Positions 59,289-64,000 of a DNA stretch of 64,000 nucleotides are shown piece by piece. Position numbers and translations under genes: made by a program. A model generated the notes under the pieces. That model made no database searches, was not told the origin of the DNA, and saw only the letters and a list, made by a program, of their open reading frames with translations. Origin of the DNA: Gallaecimonas pentaromativorans (lineage in GTDB: Bacteria; Pseudomonadota; Gammaproteobacteria; Enterobacterales; Gallaecimonadaceae); assembly GCF_003751625.1 (NCBI RefSeq), contig NZ_RJUL01000006.1, positions 62,001-126,000 of the forward strand, given 5' to 3'. The stretch's first letter is position 1; every line of letters begins with the position of its first letter.

Positions 59289-60821
59289 TTAGCGCTTGAT
59301 GGCCACCTGGGGCCGGCCCGGCAGGCTCCACTCGACGTGGAATTTCTTGCCAAGAGGCTTGTCGGTGCGCTCAAAGGTGTGGGCGCCGAAGTAATCCCGC
59401 TGGCCTTGCAGCAGGTTGGCCGGCAGCACCGCACTACGGTAAGAATCGTAGTAGTTAAGGGCTGACGAGAAGCCGCCGCAGGGAATGCCCATCAAGGTGG
59501 CGTTGGCAATGGCCCGGCGCCAGTTACCCTGGTAGCGGGTAATTTGCTGGGCAAAATACGGGGCCAGCAGCAGGTTGGCCAAGCCTTCGTTTTGCTCGTA
59601 AGCCTCGGTGATAGATTGCAAGAAGGAGGCGCGGATAATGCACCCGGCCCGCCAGATCTTGGCGATACCGGCAAAATCGAGCTTCCAGCCCTGCTCCTTG
59701 GAGGCCATTTCCATCAGTTGGAAGCCCTGGGCGTAGGCGCAAATCTTGGAGCAATACAGGGCGTCGTGCAGCGCCTCAATGGCGGCCGCCTTCTCTTCCT
59801 GGTTAAGCGAAGCCTTAGCCGGGCCTTCCAGCACTTCGCTGGCGGCCACCCGCTCACTTTTGAGGCTAGAGATACTGCGGGCAAACACTGCCTGGGTGAT
59901 GGTCTGGGCCGGGCTACCCACTTGCAGGGCGCCAACCGCTGTCCAAAGGCCGGTGCCTTTTTGGCCAGCGCGGTCAAGAATAACGTCCACCAGCGGCTGG
60001 CCGGTTTCGCTGTCCATCATCGCCAGCACTTCGGCGCTTATTTCCATCAGGTAGCTGTTAAGAAGCCCCTGGTTCCATTGGCGGAACACGGCGGCGATGT
60101 CGGCCGGGCTCATATCAAGGCCGGTGCGCATGATTTGGTAGGCTTCGCAAATCAGCTGCATGTCGGCGTACTCAATGCCGTTATGCACCATCTTCACGTA
60201 GTGGCCGGCGCCGATGGGGCCGATATAGGTGGCGCAAGGCTCACCTTCTTTTACCGGCTTGCCGGGGGTAAACGATTCGATGGGCTTGCCGGTTTTAGGG
60301 TCAACCTTGGCGGCGATGTCCTTCCACACCGACTCGATGCGGGTCCAGGCATAGGGGTCGCCAGAGGGCATCAACGACGGCCCGAACCGGGCGCCCACTT
60401 CACCACCGGAAACAGCCGTGGAGAAGAAAATAAACTTGCCTTTGTAGTTGGCTTCGCGCTCCAGGGAATCGGTCCACAGGCTGTTGCCGGTATCCACCAC
60501 GATATCGTCAGCGCCGATACCGGCATTGATAAGGTGGCGGCAAACGTGGTCAACCGGCTCGCCAGCAGGCACCGACAGCACAATCAGCCGGGGCTTGGCC
60601 AGGCGGCTTAGCAACTCGGTGTAGGAACGGCAGGCAAAGACCCGCGGCGGCTGCTCGCCTCTTTCTTCGTTGTCCTGCTCGATAATGGCATCGACCTTGG
60701 CCTGATCGAGGTCGAAACAGGCGATCTTGTAGCCGTTGTCGGCCAGGTTTAACGTCAGGTTCTTACCCATGACGCCCAGACCGATAAAGCCGATGTCACA
60801 CATTGAATTTTCTTGGGCCAT
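59289..60821 (-). CDS. gnd: 6-phosphogluconate dehydrogenase (decarboxylating)
   Basis: 510 residues, the long form. The NADP-binding GLGVMGKNL, the substrate segments STAVSGGEVGA and KMVHNGIEYADMQ and the C-terminal helical domain (ANLLQGQRDYFGAHTFER) are intact. It makes ribulose 5-phosphate and NADPH in the pentose phosphate pathway. AGGAT precedes the ATG. zwf and pgl are not next to it. Confidence 0.96.
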   Translation of the reverse strand: MAQENSMCDIGFIGLGVMGKNLTLNLADNGYKIACFDLDQAKVDAIIEQDNEERGEQPPRVFACRSYTELLSRLAKPRLIVLSVPAGEPVDHVCRHLINAGIGADDIVVDTGNSLWTDSLEREANYKGKFIFFSTAVSGGEVGARFGPSLMPSGDPYAWTRIESVWKDIAAKVDPKTGKPIESFTPGKPVKEGEPCATYIGPIGAGHYVKMVHNGIEYADMQLICEAYQIMRTGLDMSPADIAAVFRQWNQGLLNSYLMEISAEVLAMMDSETGQPLVDVILDRAGQKGTGLWTAVGALQVGSPAQTITQAVFARSISSLKSERVAASEVLEGPAKASLNQEEKAAAIEALHDALYCSKICAYAQGFQLMEMASKEQGWKLDFAGIAKIWRAGCIIRASFLQSITEAYEQNEGLANLLLAPYFAQQITRYQGNWRRAIANATLMGIPCGGFSSALNYYDSYRSAVLPANLLQGQRDYFGAHTFERTDKPLGKKFHVEWSLPGRPQVAIKR

Positions 60822-60998
60822 TAAAAAATCCTACTGTTTGCCAGGGACCACTTTTCAGCTGGGGGCGGATTATACACATTCTGGCGCCGTTGTTTTTTAA
60901 ATCCCGCCAACCCCTTGTAAAGACAGCTGAGCGGCCACATCCGGGGCCTAAAAGGTGAGGCGCTGTTGCCTTTGTCGCCATTAGCATAGCGACCAAAC

Positions 60999-61029
60999 AA
61001 AAAGGGCACCCAAATGGGCGCCCTTTTTG
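60999..61029. terminator. bidirectional terminator between gnd upstream region and the PhyH gene
   Basis: AAAAAGGGC(A)CCC-AAAT-GGG(C)GCCCTTTTTG, one mismatch in the stem. It ends the minus-strand dioxygenase gene. The rest of 60822-61030 holds the gnd promoter region and nothing else recognised. Confidence 0.8.
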
Positions 61030-61030
61030 T

Positions 61031-61699
61031 TTATTCTTCAGCCACATACGGATGGCTCGCTGGCAAAAATCGCTCATGGCAGGCCATCCTCACGCCCCTA
61101 AGCGCCGCCGTCTCGGCGTGGCTTTGATAAAGCGGCTCGGCAAAGTAGCCCATCAGCAAGCTGCGCCGCCGCTCGCCGCTGCGGTTAAGGCCCGCGCCGT
61201 GCACCAAGTCGGCATCAAACACCAGGATATCGCCGCCCTGCCCGCTTAAGCCCACCGCCCCGGTTTCATCGCCGCCCCCTTGCCAGGGCCCTCTGTGGCT
61301 GCCAGGCACAATGCGGGTGGCACCGTTATCCGGGCCATAGTCATCCAAAAAGGCAATGGCATTAACGGTATCGCCAGGCCGCTTGGCACTAAAATCTCGG
61401 TGCAACTGCTGCCAGCCGCCTCCTGCCAGCGGCTCACGCCCCTCCACCTGGGCCAGGAAGAACCGCTCCCCAATCAGCTCCCCCACCGCCGCCAGTAACA
61501 CCGGCAACCGGCACAGCGCCATCACCTCTGGCGCCAAATCCACCTGCGCATGGCGCCAATCCCTCCCCCGAGGCACCGGCCACTTCTCAGACGGCATCAC
61601 CCCCGCCTCAAACACCGCCTGTAACTCCCCAAGCCAAGCCCGCGGAATAGCCTGGCGTAATAAGATGTAGCCGTTTTGGTGGAGAGAGTTTGGGGGCAT
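61031..61699 (-). CDS. PhyH-family Fe(II)/2-oxoglutarate dioxygenase
   Basis: 222 residues. The iron ligands are visible as His and Asp in QQLHRDFSA and a distal His in DLVHGAGLNRSGERRR, whose Arg would bind 2-oxoglutarate. Family members hydroxylate small molecules, for example ectoine or phytanoyl-CoA; the substrate here is unknown and no biosynthetic partner is nearby. No clear ribosome binding site precedes the ATG. Confidence 0.82.
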   Translation of the reverse strand: MPPNSLHQNGYILLRQAIPRAWLGELQAVFEAGVMPSEKWPVPRGRDWRHAQVDLAPEVMALCRLPVLLAAVGELIGERFFLAQVEGREPLAGGGWQQLHRDFSAKRPGDTVNAIAFLDDYGPDNGATRIVPGSHRGPWQGGGDETGAVGLSGQGGDILVFDADLVHGAGLNRSGERRRSLLMGYFAEPLYQSHAETAALRGVRMACHERFLPASHPYVAEE

Positions 61700-61794
61700 G
61701 GGGTTGGTAAACCAGAGGTAAGAGTGGGTTTATTGAAGGAGATTAATTCATAGATTAGGTGTGTGGTTTGATGTCGGAGTCATTTGTTAGACGT

Positions 61795-62247
61795 TTACAG
61801 AGCACGATAGTAGACATCAATATTGTGTGACGTGGCTAAATATTTTGAGCCCTTTTTAGAAAAGCAAACTTTCCTCACTTCCTTTTCTTCGTAGTTGTCT
61901 CCGCCCACGATGGTTTTCTTTAGAGTCGTCGAGGTTGCGCAAAAGCTATCACCGTCCTGAGATTCAATGACTGTATTTTCCGGGGTGGAACGTGGCATAG
62001 AACTTGGTTTTCCGACAGCTTCCATTGACGCCAATAACTGGCGTTTTGAAACAGGCCGAGTATCCGACCCCATGCCTGGGACATGCAAAGTTTCACTGAT
62101 TTTATATTCCTTACCAAGCCACGGAGAGAATGAAGAAGCATCATTACTCATGTAAGCTTTTTCGAAATCGAGATAAATTGCGATTTTCTCGTCACCTGCT
62201 TGAGCGAAAGTAGATAACAAGGCAACGATCCATAATAGATGCTTCAT
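61795..62247 (-). CDS. secreted protein of unknown function
   Basis: 150 residues; AAGGAAGAG lies just before the ATG. A signal peptide (1-17, ending AQA) is followed by a hydrophilic protein with two Cys (SFCATST and RKVCFSKK) that may pair, and repeated beta-type segments. I recognise no family. Base composition is clearly more AT-rich than upstream genes, suggesting acquired DNA. Confidence 0.72.
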   Translation of the reverse strand: MKHLLWIVALLSTFAQAGDEKIAIYLDFEKAYMSNDASSFSPWLGKEYKISETLHVPGMGSDTRPVSKRQLLASMEAVGKPSSMPRSTPENTVIESQDGDSFCATSTTLKKTIVGGDNYEEKEVRKVCFSKKGSKYLATSHNIDVYYRAL

Positions 62248-62313
62248 ACTCTTCCTTACACTTAACGATGTGATTCAGGGGTGGCCTCCAGGCCATGCCT
62301 TTGAAGTCACTGG

Positions 62314-62625
62314 TTATGTGGTACTCTTTGAAATAGACTCAACCAGATCTATAAGCCACTCTATGTCGCTACGCGCATGAGCAATAAATGTAGCATCCAT
62401 AAGATCATCTCCATGCTCTCCTGCGGCTGGTCCCATCCAGCATATTACATTCTTCACTGTCGGAGTCTCTCCGGTATTAACCACAGATTCACTGCTTAGA
62501 GATATTCCTAGGCCACCAGTACTCTCAATTGCCTTTGCTATATCAGAAGAACTTTCTCTCCTAATAGTGTTTCGCCATGGTCCAGAAGATACATGGCGTA
62601 AGCGGTCTTTGATTTCATCAAAAAA
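62314..62625 (-). pseudogene. gene remnant lacking its 5' end
   Basis: The minus-strand frame is open from 62646 to the TAA at 62314-62316 (about 110 codons) but has no start codon before residue 60. The translation looks like real protein: FDEIKDRLRHVSSGPW near the N-terminal side and ATFIAHARSDIEWLIDLVE at the end. This RL-x-x-x-GPW ... FIAHARxDI pattern is that of small proteins common in phages and accessory regions. The normal start is missing; the transposase gene begins about 85 bases away, so its insertion or an associated deletion is the likely cause. The join may lie near the AAAACGGGACACCC stretch at about 62626-62640. Confidence 0.55.
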
Positions 62626-62711
62626 TAAAACGGGACACCCACCCCATCATGGCGAAATTGCCTTGTGAAAACTAGCCTTGAAAGACCCTTCTCTTGATAA
62701 AGGCTCTGGCC

Positions 62712-63668
62712 ATGACCCGTCCTCGTGCTGAACTGGTGTCGGTGAACGACACGCCCTACTACCACTGCATTGGTCGTTGTGTTCGCCGCGCCTTTCTCTG
62801 TGGCAAAGACATTCTTACCGGCCAGGATTTCAGTCACCGCAAGGCCTGGGTGATGGAGCGGCTAAAGGTGTTGCAGTCTGTCTTTACCATCGAGCTTTGC
62901 GCCTATGCGGTGATGTCCAATCATTACCACTTAGTGGTGCATGTGGATGCCAACGCCGCAGCGGTGTTAGACGATGACGCGGTAATGGCACGTTGGGAGC
63001 TGCTGTTTGCTTTGCCGCTCCTCATCAGCCGCTATCGGGCCGGTAAGTTAACCTGTGAGGCTGAGCGGATGGTGGCGCGCTCACATATCGACAAGTTGCG
63101 TCAGCGCTTGTGTGACCTGTCCTGGTTTATGCGCTGTTTGAACGAGCATATTGCCCGCAAGGCCAATGAAGAAGACAAGTGCAAGGGCCGGTTTTGGGAA
63201 GCACGGTTTAAGTCGCAAGCCATTTTGGATGAAGCCGGGTTATTGGCTTGTATGGCCTATGTGGACCTCAACCCGCTTCGCGCCAAGATAGTGGATACCC
63301 CGGAAGCCTCAGCCGATGTGTCACTCTCAGCACGGCTTAATAGTGACGACGGAACAAAGCCTGCACTACTGCCTTTTGTCACCCAGTTTAAAGACAGCCC
63401 CAAAGGCATTCCCTTTGCGTTGGCCGATTACCTGGCGCTGGTGGATTGGACGGGCCGGGCACAACGAGAAGACAAGCGTGGTTTCATCAGCCAAGAGACA
63501 CCCGGCATCTTGGAACGCTTAGGCCTGGATGCCGACAGCTTCCTTATCGCCCTTGGCCAACACCAGCTTTCCCGTGGCTCGGTAATTGGCCATAAGCAAG
63601 CCCAAAGTGCCTACGCCAAAGCCCATCACCGACGGCACGTGGTCGGCCCACCGATAAAAGCCGCTTAA
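62712..63668 (+). CDS. HUH (Y1) transposase, REP-associated tyrosine transposase type
   Basis: 318 residues from the ATG at 62712, with AAAGG nine bases upstream. The N-terminal half has YYHCIGRCVRRAFLCG and the metal-binding HUH motif as SNHYHLVVHV; CKGRFWEARFKSQAIL and YVDLNPLRAKI follow, the hallmark of this transposase group. Such proteins are usually domesticated and act on REP-type hairpins rather than forming ordinary insertion sequences. No clear REP array or terminal repeat was found here. It lies within the AT-richer accessory stretch. Confidence 0.9.
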   Translation: MTRPRAELVSVNDTPYYHCIGRCVRRAFLCGKDILTGQDFSHRKAWVMERLKVLQSVFTIELCAYAVMSNHYHLVVHVDANAAAVLDDDAVMARWELLFALPLLISRYRAGKLTCEAERMVARSHIDKLRQRLCDLSWFMRCLNEHIARKANEEDKCKGRFWEARFKSQAILDEAGLLACMAYVDLNPLRAKIVDTPEASADVSLSARLNSDDGTKPALLPFVTQFKDSPKGIPFALADYLALVDWTGRAQREDKRGFISQETPGILERLGLDADSFLIALGQHQLSRGSVIGHKQAQSAYAKAHHRRHVVGPPIKAA

Positions 63669-63864
63669 TCCCCTCACAGCACCACACTCATATACCCTCA
63701 GCAGTCGCTGATAATCTCGAACGCCTCTAATTTTCGCTTTTAACAGCAAAACGCGGTATCAGAGCGAAGAAAACACCCTCAAGGCTGATTAATACCGCAC
63801 TGTCGATGCAATGCGAAAACTGGACTTTGGTTACTCAGAAGATGGATGTCCTTTATTCTTCCCT
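63669..63864. other. non-coding stretch between transposase and kptA remnant
   Basis: No gene or terminator recognised. One weak inverted repeat, GCGGTAT (63753-63759) and ATACCGC (63792-63798), could be part of a REP-like end of the transposase unit. Confidence 0.3.
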
Positions 63865-64000
63865 TTAGGCCTCATCGGGAAACTCAAGATAGGGCGGTGG
63901 GACTGCTCTTGTCAGCCAGACCCCATTCTCAGATTGATAAAACTCGTACCCATCCTTATGCATATCGGAAGCGCGAACTTTCAAAACAGCCGGTTTTCCG
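63865..64000 (-). CDS. kptA: RNA 2'-phosphotransferase KptA/Tpt1-like, C-terminal part (gene starts beyond the window)
   Basis: The frame enters at the window end and stops at TAA 63865-63867, giving 44 residues. They read GKPAVLKVRA, then YQSENGVWLTRAVPP, which matches the C-terminal end of KptA/Tpt1 (GxPVVLxV ... ENGVWLT). Tpt1 removes 2'-phosphate from RNA splice junctions using NAD; in bacteria its role is unclear, and it occurs mainly in accessory regions. The rest lies beyond base 64000. Confidence 0.75.
   Translation of the reverse strand, partial: GKPAVLKVRASDMHKDGYEFYQSENGVWLTRAVPPPYLEFPDEA

Noticed and set aside
61031-61699. Ectoine hydroxylase call for the PhyH protein
   Set aside because: Protein is short for EctD and no ectoine genes are nearby; only the dioxygenase family is supported.
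63753-63798. GCGGTAT/ATACCGC inverted repeat as a transposon end
   Set aside because: Seven-base arms 32 bases apart can arise by chance and no matching left end was found.

Overview
The window is a GC-rich (roughly 60%) chromosomal segment of a motile marine-type gammaproteobacterium. Gene content and protein sequences resemble the Alteromonadales/Gallaecimonas area: lolCDE, msbA-lpxK-kdsB, mfd, csiV, psrA-fadE, btsSR and a Shewanella-like second chemotaxis cluster. The genus is an inference; no rRNA or other marker gene is present. Genes are dense, many overlap by 1-4 bases, and most transcription units end in clear intrinsic terminators. No tRNA, rRNA, CRISPR array or prophage was seen.

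Layout. 1-1139: tail of an RND efflux pump and a small membrane protein with two Cys pairs. 1212-4845: hybrid sensor kinase and response regulator, converging on a complete chemotaxis operon on the minus strand (13214 down to 4842: STAS, cheY, cheA, cheW, cheW, triple-PAS receptor, cheR, cheD, cheB). The receptor ends in a WEAF tail of the kind that tethers CheR/CheB, and the codons of that tail contain the cheR start. 13340-17261: putative HEXXH protein, a divergent YdcO/SutR-like transporter-regulator pair separated by a perfect 18-bp inverted repeat, and a secreted GH43 arabinanase with a lectin module.

17455-26931: envelope block with comEC-msbA-lpxK-Trm112-kdsB and lolC-lolD-lolE. 27010-33744: PilZ-like protein, agmatine-to-putrescine genes aguA-aguB, mfd and csiV. 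33877-36557: periplasmic binding protein plus a membrane sensor whose GGDEF domain has lost its signature. 36518-40653: nagZ, fadE and its likely regulator psrA, with a PsrA-type box at the psrA promoter. 40800-40890: strong orphan terminator, a candidate small RNA or attenuator.

41000-49373: secreted and redox functions (ScsB-like thiol reductase, peroxiredoxin-like partner), a stand-alone secD-secF pair, mtgA and a nitrilase-family hydrolase. 49413-54311: iaaA-btsS-btsR-cstA, a pyruvate-sensing system with a recognisable direct-repeat box upstream of the transporter. 54475-61699: M42 peptidase, CHAD protein, acyl-CoA synthetase, PLD-family protein, gnd and a PhyH-type dioxygenase. 61700-64000 is AT-richer and accessory: an unknown secreted protein, a 5'-truncated gene, a HUH (Y1) transposase and the 3' end of a KptA-type RNA phosphotransferase gene.
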